Part shown: piece by piece, positions 48,017 to 57,331 of the stretch
Layout of the letters: every line of letters starts with the position of its first letter
How positions within the stretch are numbered: the first letter of the stretch is position 1
Source of the DNA: Kurthia huakuii LAM0618
GTDB taxonomy: Bacteria; Bacillota; Bacilli; Bacillales_A; Planococcaceae
Assembly (NCBI RefSeq): GCF_000505545.1
Contig: NZ_AYTB01000007.1
Coordinates: 248,001-312,000, forward strand
Direction: 5' to 3'
Length of the DNA: 64,000 nucleotides
The notes under the pieces: generated by a model
The model's database searches: none
What the model was told of the DNA's origin: nothing
What the model saw: the letters and a program-made list of their open reading frames with translations, nothing else
Position numbers and translations under genes: made by a program

Positions 48017-48736
48017 GTGCGACACGTTGCTAGTTGAAAAGACTAGTCACCATTATTGGTAGAACTGCTATTTCGAAGTGTGGAATGACGGAGTAACGCC
48101 CCGAAACACACTCGCTGAAGCTACGACATGCAAGCGGATGACTGCAAAACAAAAACTTGTATGAAGCTCGTTAAAGTAGGCTGAAGTTCACCCAAACAGT
48201 ACGGCTGTGGAAAGGGAGATATCCTGTGAATGATAGGTCTGGTGTCTATAAACTTCCTATGGTTAGAATCAGTAGAATGACTGGGACGAACCCTCGATTG
48301 ACTTTTCGTGAATGTCACGTAGTAGAAATGCTGCGGGGTCCAAATTAGGACTTCTAGGTATGGATGAGTAAGCGTTTGGTTATGAAAACCCATCTTGTGT
48401 TACAGGCACATGCAAGCCTAGCGGAATTTAGGGGGAACCTAAGGGAAGATGTACAGATAGAAATAGTGGAACGTGTGAAGCTCCTAACGTAAGAGACAGT
48501 TGCATGTCGATGACGACGGTGTACGGAAATGCTGAATAAGTTATAACGTACTTTGATGGAGTGGCAGTAGTGCCGTAGTACTGTTGAAGAAATGCCTGTG
48601 ATGACTGAATAATCAATAGGTCGGAGGATAAAACATTTCAGAGGGAAGGGCACAAGTCGTTAGTGTTGAAATTAAACCTACAAAAAGTCAGATTCTAGTA
48701 TGATTAAAGAGAACGAAAGCTCAAGGGAGTGATTAG

Positions 48737-50563
48737 TTGGCTGACTTAATGATTCAAAAGTTAAGAAACAACGAGTATTTTGGGTTACAAACCACTTTTG
48801 ATAATCTTTATAATGAAAGTAAAAGTGGTCGCTATTTTACAGACCTTTATGATTTGATTGTTTCCGAAGAAAATATATTGCTTGCCTTTTGTAACTTGAA
48901 AAGCAATACAGGTAGTAAAACGAAAGGTACAAATGGACACACAATTAAACATTTGAACAAAATGAACGCTAATAAACTAATCAAGCTTGTTCGAAGAAGA
49001 CTAGAAGATTATTCACCACACGCAGTTAGAAGGTTATTCATACCAAAACCAAACGGAAAAATGCGACCTCTTGGTATCCCAACTATTGAGGATAGATTAA
49101 TACAGCAAATGTTTTTGCAAGTATTAGAACCGATTACGGAAGCGAAATTTCATCCGCAAAGTTATGGTTTTAGACCGAAAAGAAGCACACATGATGCACT
49201 TGCAAGATGCTATCATATGGTGAATCATAGTCATCAACATTTTGTAGTTGATATCGATATTAAAGGTTTCTTCGATAATGTTAATCATAAAAAGCTAATG
49301 AGACAATTATGGACGATTGGTATAAGGGATAAAAAAGTATTAGTGATAATTAAGAAGATGTTGAAAGCCGAAATTACAGGTGAAGGATTACCAATGAAAG
49401 GGACTCCCCAAGGAGGTATTTTATCTCCGTTACTCGCAAATATAGTTTTAAACGAGTTAGATTGGTGGATTTCAAATCAATGGGAAACGAAACCGACAAG
49501 AGTACCTTATAAGCTAAAACGTAATAAAACGGATGCACTTAAAAAGACAGCGTTAAAACCAATGTATTTAGTTCGATATGCAGATGATTTTAAAATTTTC
49601 ACGAATTCTTATGAAAATGCCCGAAAGGTTAAAATCGCCGTTGAAAAATGGTTGATGGAACGGCTAGGGCTAGAAATCAGTGAAGAAAAAAGTAAAATCA
49701 CAAATTTGCGTAAGAATGGTACAGACTTTTTAGGGATTCGCTTTAGAGCGGTACAAAAAGGCAATGCAAAAACGGGTTACATTGTTAATTCTAAGATGGA
49801 CCCAAAAGCAAAAGAAAAGGTACAAGGCGTCATAAGGCATCAATTAGTTAAACTAAGAAAAAGTCCTACTCCACAAAAAGTGATGAATTTTAATGCGAAT
49901 ATTTTAGGGTTGCAAAATTATTATAAGATCGCAACTCGAATCGCTCAGGATTTTAATGAGATAAGGCATAACATTCATCCGAATATCAAATCACTCATGA
50001 TAAGAAAAATCTTTGTGAAAACAAAAGAAACAAACGGAGTGATTGATAAATTTTATGGAGACTACAATTATCCGCGATTCAAAAGCAATGGATTGTTAGT
50101 CTATCCTATTGAGGCAGTTCGACACGATATACGGGGACAACGCAAACCAGAATTTACGATTTACAACGAGGATGACAGAAAAGCGGTCCATAAAGATTTA
50201 AAACAAGTGTCCATAAGAGAAATAGAAATGTTTCGTAAGGGAATTTACAAATCAAAAAGTGTTCTGTATGAAAACAACCGATTGAGTAAATATGTAGCAC
50301 AAAAAAGCTGCTGTGGCATTACGGGTGAACGGTTAACTCCTCATCAAGCTTTATGTCATCATATAAAACCAACAGCACAAGGTGGTACAGATGAATACGA
50401 TAACTTGATAATTATCAATAGAAAGTATCATATGCTCATTCACAACTCAGACCCTTTAAGAAATAAAAAGTATCAAAAGATATTAAGTAAATTCGAAGTA
50501 AAAGCAATTAATAAATTAAACAGGCTAAGAACGGAAGTAGGAAATCCAAAACTTAGTCTATAA
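48737..50563 (+). CDS. Group II intron reverse transcriptase/maturase with HNH domain
   Basis: Intron-encoded protein that helps the intron fold and splice, and copies it into DNA during homing. TTG 48737 has AAGGGAG seven bases upstream; ATG 48749 is the alternative. It has 608 residues. Reverse transcriptase domain with FIPKPNGKMRPLGIPTIEDR (about 101-120), catalytic VDIDIKGFFD (171-180), TPQGGILSPLLANI (223-236) and YADD (281-284). The maturase (X) domain follows (about 370-500). The C-terminal HNH endonuclease has Cys-His-His (540-542), a conserved Asn region and His569. All catalytic residues are present, so it may be active. Confidence 0.96.
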   Translation: MADLMIQKLRNNEYFGLQTTFDNLYNESKSGRYFTDLYDLIVSEENILLAFCNLKSNTGSKTKGTNGHTIKHLNKMNANKLIKLVRRRLEDYSPHAVRRLFIPKPNGKMRPLGIPTIEDRLIQQMFLQVLEPITEAKFHPQSYGFRPKRSTHDALARCYHMVNHSHQHFVVDIDIKGFFDNVNHKKLMRQLWTIGIRDKKVLVIIKKMLKAEITGEGLPMKGTPQGGILSPLLANIVLNELDWWISNQWETKPTRVPYKLKRNKTDALKKTALKPMYLVRYADDFKIFTNSYENARKVKIAVEKWLMERLGLEISEEKSKITNLRKNGTDFLGIRFRAVQKGNAKTGYIVNSKMDPKAKEKVQGVIRHQLVKLRKSPTPQKVMNFNANILGLQNYYKIATRIAQDFNEIRHNIHPNIKSLMIRKIFVKTKETNGVIDKFYGDYNYPRFKSNGLLVYPIEAVRHDIRGQRKPEFTIYNEDDRKAVHKDLKQVSIREIEMFRKGIYKSKSVLYENNRLSKYVAQKSCCGITGERLTPHQALCHHIKPTAQGGTDEYDNLIIINRKYHMLIHNSDPLRNKKYQKILSKFEVKAINKLNRLRTEVGNPKLSL

Positions 50564-50582
50564 ATTCAACAAAACTAACGAT

Positions 50583-50669
50583 GGAGCGCCGTATGACACT
50601 GAAAGGGTCACGTACGGTGTGGGACGGGGGAAAAGCTGGTGATAACTTCAAAAGCTTACCTATCGTCAT
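50583..50669 (+). ncRNA. Group II intron domains V and VI
   Basis: Domain V: about 50585-50619, arms GCGCCGTAT and GTACGGTGT with a two-base bulge, GAC/GTC inner stem and GAAA-type loop; the triad position reads CGC. Domain VI: GACG (50623-50626) with CGTC (50664-50667), GG/CC, and AAGCT (50633-50637) with AGCTT (50653-50657). An unpaired A at 50662, seven bases before the intron's last base, is the likely branch point. Confidence 0.8.
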
Positions 50670-52075
50670 ATTTCTCTGGAGAATATCAACCGCAGGCGCA
50701 TAATTATACGAAAATTTTATTCGGTGAAGATTATGCATTCCGTGCTGGAACAATTGGTACTGTAGCAGAAAAAACAGCATATGGTTATGTTAAAGGGTAT
50801 GGTCAAGACCATAGCATTAATTTTCGAGGAGCTGAAGTTGATAGACTTGTACAAGGCTGTACAGGTGTTAAACGTACAACAGGGCAGCACCCAGGTGGTA
50901 TTATTGTTGTCCCAAGTTATATGGACATTTATGACTTTACGCCAATCCAATATCCAGCAGATGACCAAAATGCAGAATGGCGCACAACGCACTTTGACTT
51001 CCATTCGATTCACGATAATATTTTAAAACTCGATATTCTTGGGCACGATGATCCTACCGTTATACGGATGTTACAAGACTTATCTGGTATTGATCCAAAA
51101 ACGATTCCAACGGATGATACGGAAGTGATGAAGATTTTCACAGGTCCAGAAGTGTTGGGGGTAACGGCCGAACAAATCATGTGTAAAACAGGAACATTAG
51201 GCATTCCTGAATTTGGGACGAAATTTGTACGGGGTATGTTGGAAGAAACAAAACCATCTACTTTCTCTGAACTGGTCCAAATTTCAGGTTTATCGCACGG
51301 GACGGATGTATGGTTAGGCAATGCTAGTGATTTAATTGCTGATGGTACTTGTGTATTATCTGAAGTAATTGGTTGTCGTGATGATATTATGGTGTATTTA
51401 ATTTATCAAGGGTTGGAACCGTCATTAGCCTTTAAAATTATGGAACATGTGCGTAAAGGTAAAGGTTTAACGGAAGATATGGAAGAAGCCATGATGGCAG
51501 AAAATGTACCGAAATGGTATATCGAATCGTGTAAGAAAATTAAATATATGTTCCCGAAAGCTCATGCGGCAGCATATGTATTAATGGCTATTCGTATTGC
51601 TTACTTTAAAGTACATTTACCAATTCTTTATTATTGTGCTTATTTTACAGTCCGAGCATCAGATTTTGATTTGATTGCGATGGTTAATGGACCAGAGATG
51701 ATTAAAGCTCAAATGAAAGAAGTGAATGATAAAGGATTAGATGCTTCTGTGAAAGAAAAAAGCTTATTGACGGTACTTGAATTAGCGCTCGAAATGTGTG
51801 AACGTGGTATGCATTTCCAAAAGGTTGATTTGTATCGTTCAACAGCGACTGAATTTGTTATTGATGGCCAAAGTTTGATTCCGCCATTCAATGCAATTCC
51901 TGGATTAGGAAATAGTGTGGCGGAGATGATTGTAAAAGCGCGAGAGCAAGGTGAATTTTTATCGAAAGAAGATTTACAAATTCGCGGCCGTGTTTCGAAA
52001 TCATTAATTGATTATATGGATCGTCTAGGTTGTTTAGAAGGATTACCAGAAGCGAACCAATTATCACTGTTCTAG
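50670..52075 (+). CDS. polC: DNA polymerase III alpha subunit PolC, exon 2
   Basis: 3' exon, beginning with the last two bases of the Asn976 codon and reading [14 protein letters not shown], a segment conserved in PolC. It includes the rest of the palm with the third catalytic aspartate region ([12 protein letters not shown]), the fingers, and tandem helix-hairpin-helix/C-terminal sequences ending [11 protein letters not shown]. It has no start codon of its own preceded by a ribosome binding site at the exon boundary, so it is expressed only after splicing. No frameshift or stop was found in either exon. Confidence 0.95.
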
Positions 52076-52144
52076 CCTATTCTATTGCATTATAACGGCA
52101 TTTATGATAGGCTTTAAGTAATTATTTGTTGATAGTACGACGGC

Positions 52145-52172
52145 AAAAGAGTGGGATTTCCCGCTCTTTTCT
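52145..52172 (+). terminator. Terminator after polC
   Basis: AAAAGAGTGGGA (52145-52156) pairs with TCCCGCTCTTTT (52159-52170), one G-U pair, with a short T-rich tail. It precedes rimP. Confidence 0.75.
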
Positions 52173-52207
52173 GTTTGTCTATGACAATAACTAGTCAGGA
52201 GGAGAGT

Positions 52208-52696
52208 ATGAGTAAAGTTACGTCTGAAATTGAACAGCTCGCAATGCCAATCGTTGAGGAGTTAAAGCTAGAACTTGTCGATGTTGAGTTTGTGAAAGAA
52301 GGACGCGATTGGTTTTTACGCGTCTATGTAGATACTCCTGAAGGAAATATTGATATCGATCAATGTGCCCAAGTTAGTGAAAAACTGAGCGAGAAGTTAG
52401 ACAACGCGGATCCTATTTCGCAAAACTATTTCCTTGAAGTATCTTCACCAGGAGCCGAACGTCCACTGAAAAAGGAAGCAGATTACATTAAAGCAATCGG
52501 CCAATTCGTTCACATGAAAACATATGAAGCAGTCAATGGAATGAAAGTCTTCGAAGGGTATCTAAAATCGTTTACAGATGAGGGTGCCGAAATTGATATG
52601 CTAATTAAAACTAGAAAAGTGAAAGTTCTTATTCCAAAAGATAAAATTGCTAATGCTAGACTAGCGATTGACTTTTCGAAACACAAAGAATTTTAA
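52208..52696 (+). CDS. rimP: Ribosome maturation factor RimP
   Basis: Assists late assembly of the 30S subunit. ATG 52208 has CAGGAGGA upstream; an earlier GTG (52151) lies in the terminator and is not used. It has 162 residues. The two RimP domains contain VDVEFVKEGRDWFLRVYVD, DIDQCAQVSEKLSEKLD and NYFLEVSSPGAERPLK. It opens the rimP-nusA-rnpM-ylxQ-infB operon. Confidence 0.97.
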   Translation: MSKVTSEIEQLAMPIVEELKLELVDVEFVKEGRDWFLRVYVDTPEGNIDIDQCAQVSEKLSEKLDNADPISQNYFLEVSSPGAERPLKKEADYIKAIGQFVHMKTYEAVNGMKVFEGYLKSFTDEGAEIDMLIKTRKVKVLIPKDKIANARLAIDFSKHKEF

Positions 52697-52720
52697 ATAT
52701 TGTAGGAGTGAAAAAATAAA

Positions 52721-53857
52721 ATGAGTAAGGAATTAGTTGGTGCATTAAACGCACTAGAACAAAAAGGGATTTCTCGTGAAATTATCGTAGATGCAATCGA
52801 AGCTGCATTAATCAATGCTTATAAAAAGAACTACGATCAAGCTGCCAACGTACGTGTTGACTTAAACTTAGAAAAAGGAACAATGCGCCTTTATTCACGC
52901 AAAGACGTAGTAGGTATCGTAGAAGATGATCGTCTGCAAATTTCATTAGAAGATGCAAAAGAAATCAACCCATCATATGAACTTGGTGATGTTGTAGAAA
53001 AAGAAGAAGTTCCTCGTGATTTCGGTCGTATTGCAGCAACAACTGCAAAACAAATTGTGACACAACGTTTCCGTGAAGCAGAACGTGGCATTATTTATGA
53101 AGAGTACGTAGACCGCGCAGATGACATTATTAACGGTGTTGTAGAACGTATGGACGCTCGCAATATTTATGTAGGCATTGGCAAAATCGAAGCTGTACTT
53201 CCTCAAAATGAACAAATTCAAGGCGAAACTTACGAGCCACATGATCGAATCAAAGTGTATATCACAAAAGTAGAACGTTCTACGCGTGGACCACAAGTAT
53301 TCGTATCACGTACTCATCCTGGCCTACTTCGTCGTTTATTCGAGCTTGAAGTACCAGAAATTTTTGAAGGTACTGTAGAAATTAAATCAATTGCACGTGA
53401 AGCGGGCGATCGTTCTAAAATCTCTGTACTAGCTCACAATGAAGAAGTGGATCCTGTAGGTGCTTGTGTAGGTGCAAAAGGTGCACGTGTTCAAACAATT
53501 GTAAATGAATTAAATGGTGAAAAAATTGATATCGTTGAATGGTCAGAAGATCCAATCGAATTCGTTGCAAATGCACTTAGCCCTTCAAAAGTACTCGATG
53601 TTCAAGTAAATGAAGAAGAAAAATCAACTACTGTTGTTGTACCTGATTATCAATTATCATTAGCTATCGGTAAACGTGGTCAAAACGCTCGTCTTGCTGC
53701 AAAATTAACTGGTTGGAAAATCGATATTAAATCAGAAACAGATGCACGTGAATTAGGTATTTACCCTAATGAGAACTCTACATTTGTACCTGTGGAAGAA
53801 ACAATTGTTTCTGAAGAAGTAGAAATCGATTTATACCAAGACGGCGAAGAAGCGTAA
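52721..53857 (+). CDS. nusA: Transcription termination/antitermination factor NusA
   Basis: RNA polymerase-bound factor for pausing, termination and antitermination. It has 378 residues. N-terminal polymerase-binding domain (about 1-125), S1 domain (about 135-200), then two KH domains, seen as VGACVGAKGARVQTIVNELN and LAIGKRGQNARLAAKLTGWK. The acidic C-terminal repeats of E. coli NusA are missing, as in other Firmicutes; the end is a short Glu-rich tail. TAGGAGTG precedes the ATG. Confidence 0.97.
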   Translation: MSKELVGALNALEQKGISREIIVDAIEAALINAYKKNYDQAANVRVDLNLEKGTMRLYSRKDVVGIVEDDRLQISLEDAKEINPSYELGDVVEKEEVPRDFGRIAATTAKQIVTQRFREAERGIIYEEYVDRADDIINGVVERMDARNIYVGIGKIEAVLPQNEQIQGETYEPHDRIKVYITKVERSTRGPQVFVSRTHPGLLRRLFELEVPEIFEGTVEIKSIAREAGDRSKISVLAHNEEVDPVGACVGAKGARVQTIVNELNGEKIDIVEWSEDPIEFVANALSPSKVLDVQVNEEEKSTTVVVPDYQLSLAIGKRGQNARLAAKLTGWKIDIKSETDARELGIYPNENSTFVPVEETIVSEEVEIDLYQDGEEA

Positions 53858-53887
53858 ACGCCCGACTTAATTTGGAAGGTGAAAAGT

Positions 53888-54160
53888 ATGCCAGCAAATC
53901 GTAAAGTGCCGTTACGTCGCTGTGTTGCAACAAATGAAATGCATCCTAAAAAAGAGATGATTCGTGTTGTGCGTTCTAAAGATGGCGAAGTATCAGTAGA
54001 TGAAACCGGTAAAAAATCAGGCCGAGGTGCTTATGTTTCAAAAACAGAGCATGCTGTTGCAGAAGCAAGGCGTAAAAATGTTTTAAAGCATCAGCTTGAA
54101 GTAGAAATTCCAGAACAAATTTATGAAGACTTACTCGCAGTTATTCGAAAGGAATCGTAA
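53888..54160 (+). CDS. rnpM: RNase P modulator RnpM (YlxR)
   Basis: Small RNA-binding protein (DUF448/YlxR) reported to bind and modulate RNase P RNA in B. subtilis. ATG 53888 follows GGAAGGTGAA. It has 90 residues. The conserved region is PLRRCVATNEMHPKKEMIRV (about 7-26) and GRGAYVSK. It sits between nusA and ylxQ as usual. Confidence 0.93.
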   Translation: MPANRKVPLRRCVATNEMHPKKEMIRVVRSKDGEVSVDETGKKSGRGAYVSKTEHAVAEARRKNVLKHQLEVEIPEQIYEDLLAVIRKES

Positions 54161-54161
54161 A

Positions 54162-54476
54162 ATGACAACAGAACAAGCCATTTTTAATTTATTAGGAATT
54201 GCTGCCAGTGCAAGACAAGTCGTCTCAGGCGAAGAACAAGTGGTGAAAGAAGTACGCTCAAATAGTGCAAAGCTTGTCATTATTTCAGCAGATGCTTCGA
54301 AAAACACAACAAAAAAATTGCATGATAAATGTGCATATTATAATGTGCCGATTTATGTCTTTGGTTCGCGTGAACAACTAGGTCACGCAACTGGACGTGA
54401 AACGCGTGTATCTCTAGCAATTATGGATAACGGCTTTGCAAAAAAGCTATCGCAGTACTTCAACGAGTTAGCGTAA
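54162..54476 (+). CDS. ylxQ: L7Ae-family RNA-binding protein YlxQ (RplGA-like)
   Basis: Member of the L7Ae/L30e/S12e RNA-binding family, probably a kink-turn binder; role in cells not settled. ATG 54162 lies one base after rnpM and AAAGGA is upstream. It has 104 residues. Motifs LLGIAASARQVVSGEEQVVK, KLVIISADASKNTTKKL and the C-terminal half. It ends 156 bases before infB, in contrast to the short gap in B. subtilis. Confidence 0.93.
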   Translation: MTTEQAIFNLLGIAASARQVVSGEEQVVKEVRSNSAKLVIISADASKNTTKKLHDKCAYYNVPIYVFGSREQLGHATGRETRVSLAIMDNGFAKKLSQYFNELA

Positions 54477-54478
54477 GT

Positions 54479-54605
54479 TGTCTGTCTATGAGATACTGGT
54501 GTTGACCACTTCAGAAAGGCCATCATTATAGCCGAAAGGACAGCCAGGAACTCGTCCTACGATAAATGGGATGGCGATCTAATGTCGTTTATCGTAAAAA
54601 GACAA
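54479..54605 (+). ncRNA. Multibranched structured RNA element before infB
   Basis: In the 156-base gap ylxQ-infB, TTGTCT (54479-54484) pairs with AGACAA (54600-54605) and closes four possible hairpins: GGT..ACC near 54500, GGC..GCC near 54521-54535, GGAC..GTCC near 54538-54557, and a perfect 9-bp TACGATAAA / TTTATCGTA (54558-54566 with 54588-54596). It matches no RNA family I know. It could be an infB leader or a processed small RNA. Confidence 0.5.
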
Positions 54606-54632
54606 AAACTAAATAACAAGTAAGGAAGTACT

Positions 54633-56573
54633 ATGACTAATAATTCATCATCTAAAACTAATAATAACAACAATAGTAACTCTCGTAACAATAATAATCG
54701 CGGTGGTGGACGCCCAGGTCAAGGCGGTCGTCCAAATCAACGCCGTAGACCAGGTATTCACGGAGGCCAACGTCGTAAAAACCGTCCAACTCCGCCACCA
54801 CCAGTGAAAAAAGAATTACCGGAACAAATTACATTTTATGAAACACTATCTGTTGGTGAGTTAGCGAAAAAGTTAGGTCGCGAACCTTCTGAAATTATTA
54901 AAAAATTATTCATGCTAGGCATCATGGCTACAATTAACAATGAGCTTGAGAAAGATGCAATCGAATTAATTTGTGCTGATTACGGTGTAGAAGTTGAAGA
55001 AGAAATCCGTATTGACCGTACAGACTTAGGTACTTATTTCGAAGACGAAGAAGAGCACCCAGAAGAAATCATGGAACGTCCACCAGTTGTAACGATTATG
55101 GGTCACGTCGATCATGGTAAAACAACATTATTAGACTCAATTCGTAACACAAAAGTGACAGAAGGCGAAGCGGGCGGTATTACGCAACATATCGGTGCTT
55201 ACCAAGTAAACGTTAACGATAAGAAAATTACATTCCTTGATACACCTGGACACGCAGCATTTACAACAATGCGTGCACGTGGTGCGAAAATTACCGATTT
55301 AACAATTTTAGTTGTTGCAGCTGATGATGGTGTTATGCCTCAAACAGTTGAAGCAATCAACCATGCGAAAGCGGCAGAAGTGCCAATTATCGTAGCAGTA
55401 AACAAAATGGATAAACCTTCTGCAAACCCTGATCGTGTGATGCAAGAATTAACAGAACACGGTTTAATTCCTGAAGATTGGGGCGGCGATACAATTTTCG
55501 TACCAATTTCAGCACTTAAAGGTGACGGTATCGATCAACTTTTAGAAATGATTCTTTTAGTTTCTGAAGTAGGCGAATTAAAAGCGAATCCTAAACGTTT
55601 AGCAATGGGTACAGTAATTGAAGCACAACTTGATAAAGGTCGTGGCTCTGTTGCAACATTATTAGTACAAAATGGTACATTAAATGTTGGGGATCCGATT
55701 GTAGTTGGTAATACATTTGGTCGTGTACGTGCAATGGTCAACGATGTTGGTCGTCGCGTAAAATCAGCTGGTCCTTCTACACCAGTAGAAATTACAGGTT
55801 TAAGTGATGTGCCACAAGCTGGTGATTTATTCGTTGTGTTTGAAGATGAAAAACGCGCGCGTCAAGTTGGGGAAGCGCGTCAAACATTAGCTATTCAAGA
55901 ACATCGTAACGAAGGTTCTCGCGTAACATTAGATAACTTGTTTGAACAAATGAAACAAGGCGAAATGAAAGAATTAAACTTAATCGTTAAAGCTGACGTT
56001 CAAGGTACAGTAGAAGCAATGGCAGCATCACTTATGAAAATTGAAGTTGAAGGCGTAAATGTGAAAATTATTCACACAGGTGCCGGCGCGATTACTGAAT
56101 CAGATATCGCATTAGCAGCTGCTTCAAATGCAATTGTTATTGGTTTCAACGTACGTCCAGATGTTAATGCAAAACGCGCTGCAGATGAAGAAGGCGTAGA
56201 TATTCGTTTACACCGTATTATTTACAAGGTAATCGAAGAAATCGAGCAAGCAATGAAAGGTATGCTTGATCCAGAATACGAAGAAAAAGTTATTGGTAAC
56301 GCAGAAGTACGTGAAACATTCAAAGTTTCTAAAGTTGGTACAATTGCTGGTGCATACGTAACAGATGGTAAACTTGTTCGCGATGCCGGCGTACGCGTTA
56401 TCCGCGATTCAATCGTTGTATTCGAAGGCGAATTATCTTCATTAAAACGTTTCAAAGACGATGCAAAAGAAGTAGCAAAAGGTTATGAATGTGGATTTAC
56501 TATCGCTAACTACAATGATATTAAAGTAGGCGATATCATCGAAGCATACGTGATGGAAGAAATTAAACGCTAA
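54633..56573 (+). CDS. infB: Translation initiation factor IF-2, short form
   Basis: GTPase that places initiator tRNA on the ribosome. At 646 residues it is shorter than B. subtilis IF2-alpha (about 716) and lacks the usual N-terminal IF2N-1 module (MRVYEYAK-type start). It begins with an Asn/Ser-rich, then Gly/Arg-rich linker (1-55), followed by IF2N-2 (about 63-120). The G domain has GHVDHGKT (157-164), DTPGH and NKMD. Domains II-IV follow to the C-terminus. A TAA stands in frame 12 bases upstream, and GTAAGGAAG precedes the ATG, so no longer form is possible. Confidence 0.97.
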   Translation: MTNNSSSKTNNNNNSNSRNNNNRGGGRPGQGGRPNQRRRPGIHGGQRRKNRPTPPPPVKKELPEQITFYETLSVGELAKKLGREPSEIIKKLFMLGIMATINNELEKDAIELICADYGVEVEEEIRIDRTDLGTYFEDEEEHPEEIMERPPVVTIMGHVDHGKTTLLDSIRNTKVTEGEAGGITQHIGAYQVNVNDKKITFLDTPGHAAFTTMRARGAKITDLTILVVAADDGVMPQTVEAINHAKAAEVPIIVAVNKMDKPSANPDRVMQELTEHGLIPEDWGGDTIFVPISALKGDGIDQLLEMILLVSEVGELKANPKRLAMGTVIEAQLDKGRGSVATLLVQNGTLNVGDPIVVGNTFGRVRAMVNDVGRRVKSAGPSTPVEITGLSDVPQAGDLFVVFEDEKRARQVGEARQTLAIQEHRNEGSRVTLDNLFEQMKQGEMKELNLIVKADVQGTVEAMAASLMKIEVEGVNVKIIHTGAGAITESDIALAAASNAIVIGFNVRPDVNAKRAADEEGVDIRLHRIIYKVIEEIEQAMKGMLDPEYEEKVIGNAEVRETFKVSKVGTIAGAYVTDGKLVRDAGVRVIRDSIVVFEGELSSLKRFKDDAKEVAKGYECGFTIANYNDIKVGDIIEAYVMEEIKR

Positions 56574-56851
56574 TGATTGTTTATGCCGAGTGCGAATTTT
56601 TTATTCCAACGGTACATTCGCTAAAAGAAAAAAGAGCGATTTTGCAACGTATGACTATGCGCGCAAAACAGCGATTTAATGTTTCTGTAGCGGAAATCAA
56701 TCATCAAGATGTATGGCAGAGAACGGAGATTGCATTAGTAGCTGTAGCATCAGATACTAACGCTGCTAAGCGCGAAATCGACCGAGCTATCGCATTTTTA
56801 GAAACACATCCGGAATGGGAGTGTACAAAAATCAACATCGAGTATTTATAG
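56573..56851 (+). CDS. ylxP: DUF503 protein YlxP
   Basis: Conserved small protein of unknown function kept between infB and rbfA in Bacillales. It has 92 residues. The family sequence ECEFFIPTVHSLKEKRAILQ and NVSVAEINHQDVWQRTEIAL are clear. The ATG shares one base with the infB stop (TAATG). It is probably translated by coupling. Confidence 0.92.
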   Translation: MIVYAECEFFIPTVHSLKEKRAILQRMTMRAKQRFNVSVAEINHQDVWQRTEIALVAVASDTNAAKREIDRAIAFLETHPEWECTKINIEYL

Positions 56852-56869
56852 CAGAGAGGTGAAACTTGT

Positions 56870-57226
56870 ATGTCACAAGTACGTGCAAACCGAGTTGCTG
56901 AGCAAATGAAAAAAGAGCTTGGTGACATTATCGGACGTAAGTTAAAAGACCCTCGTGTAGGCTTTATTACAGTTACAGATGTTGAAGTAACAGGTGATTT
57001 GCAACAAGCTACGGTTTATATTACAAGCCTAGGCAATGAACGTGAAAAAGAAGATACTTTAAAAGGTCTTGAAAAAGCAAAAGGCTTTATTCGTTCAGAA
57101 ATTGCAAAGCGTATTCGTTTACGCATCACGCCAGAATTAACATTTGAATTTGATGCTTCAACAGAATATGGTAATAAAATTGACCAATTACTGCGTCAAC
57201 TACATGAATCTGAAAAAGATTATTAA
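56870..57226 (+). CDS. rbfA: 30S ribosome-binding factor A
   Basis: Cold-shock ribosome assembly factor that matures the 5' end of 16S rRNA. It has 118 residues. [38 protein letters not shown] and the C-terminal [15 protein letters not shown] are the KH-like fold signatures. AGAGAGGTGAAA precedes the ATG. A strong bidirectional terminator follows. Confidence 0.97.
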   Translation: MSQVRANRVAEQMKKELGDIIGRKLKDPRVGFITVTDVEVTGDLQQATVYITSLGNEREKEDTLKGLEKAKGFIRSEIAKRIRLRITPELTFEFDASTEYGNKIDQLLRQLHESEKDY

Positions 57227-57230
57227 TAAC

Positions 57231-57270
57231 AAAAAAAGACTGAGAAGCATTAGCTTCTCAGTCTTTTTTA
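57231..57270 (+). terminator. Strong terminator after rbfA
   Basis: A 17-bp perfect stem (GACTGAGAAGC core flanked by A and T runs) with a 4-base loop ATTA. The A run upstream would make it act in both directions. Confidence 0.95.
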
Positions 57271-57331
57271 TTGAAATCATGTACACAAAAAGCTATTCTT
57301 AAAGAATGAATAGCAACAAAGGAGAATGAAT

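Larger units (their letters stand above)
48017..50669 (+). mobile_element. Group II intron inserted in polC
   Basis: The element begins GTGCGAC, the group II 5' consensus (GUGYG), and ends in AT, fitting the 3' AY rule. Removing it joins ...GATTTGA to ATTTCTC..., restoring the PolC reading D-L-N-F-S-G without gain or loss of a base. It carries a maturase gene and domain V/VI-like hairpins near its 3' end. Bases 48017-48736 have no gene and should be ribozyme domains I-III and the start of IV. An in-frame TAG 15 bases into the intron would end translation of unspliced mRNA. I could not assign the exon-binding sites with certainty, nor the structural class. Confidence 0.95.

Noticed and set aside
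45019-48034. PolC as a truncated or frameshifted pseudogene
   Set aside because: The stop is in the intron; joining 48016 to 50670 gives a complete 1443-residue PolC with conserved sequence at the joint.
48341-48345. CAAAT as EBS1 pairing with ATTTG (48011-48015) at the exon end
   Set aside because: The pairing leaves the last exon base mismatched and part of the candidate lies in a stem, so it is too uncertain to annotate.
48121-48653. Minus-strand frames inside the 5' part of the intron
   Set aside because: They fall in the ribozyme domain region, where sequence is constrained by RNA folding; no protein family is recognisable.
51010-51321. Antisense frame of 103 codons inside polC
   Set aside because: Lies opposite a strongly conserved gene, with no ribosome binding site or recognisable product; similar antisense frames occur throughout the window.
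50639-52075. A separate gene starting near 50639
   Set aside because: The first 10 codons lie in intron domain VI, and the remainder is PolC exon 2.
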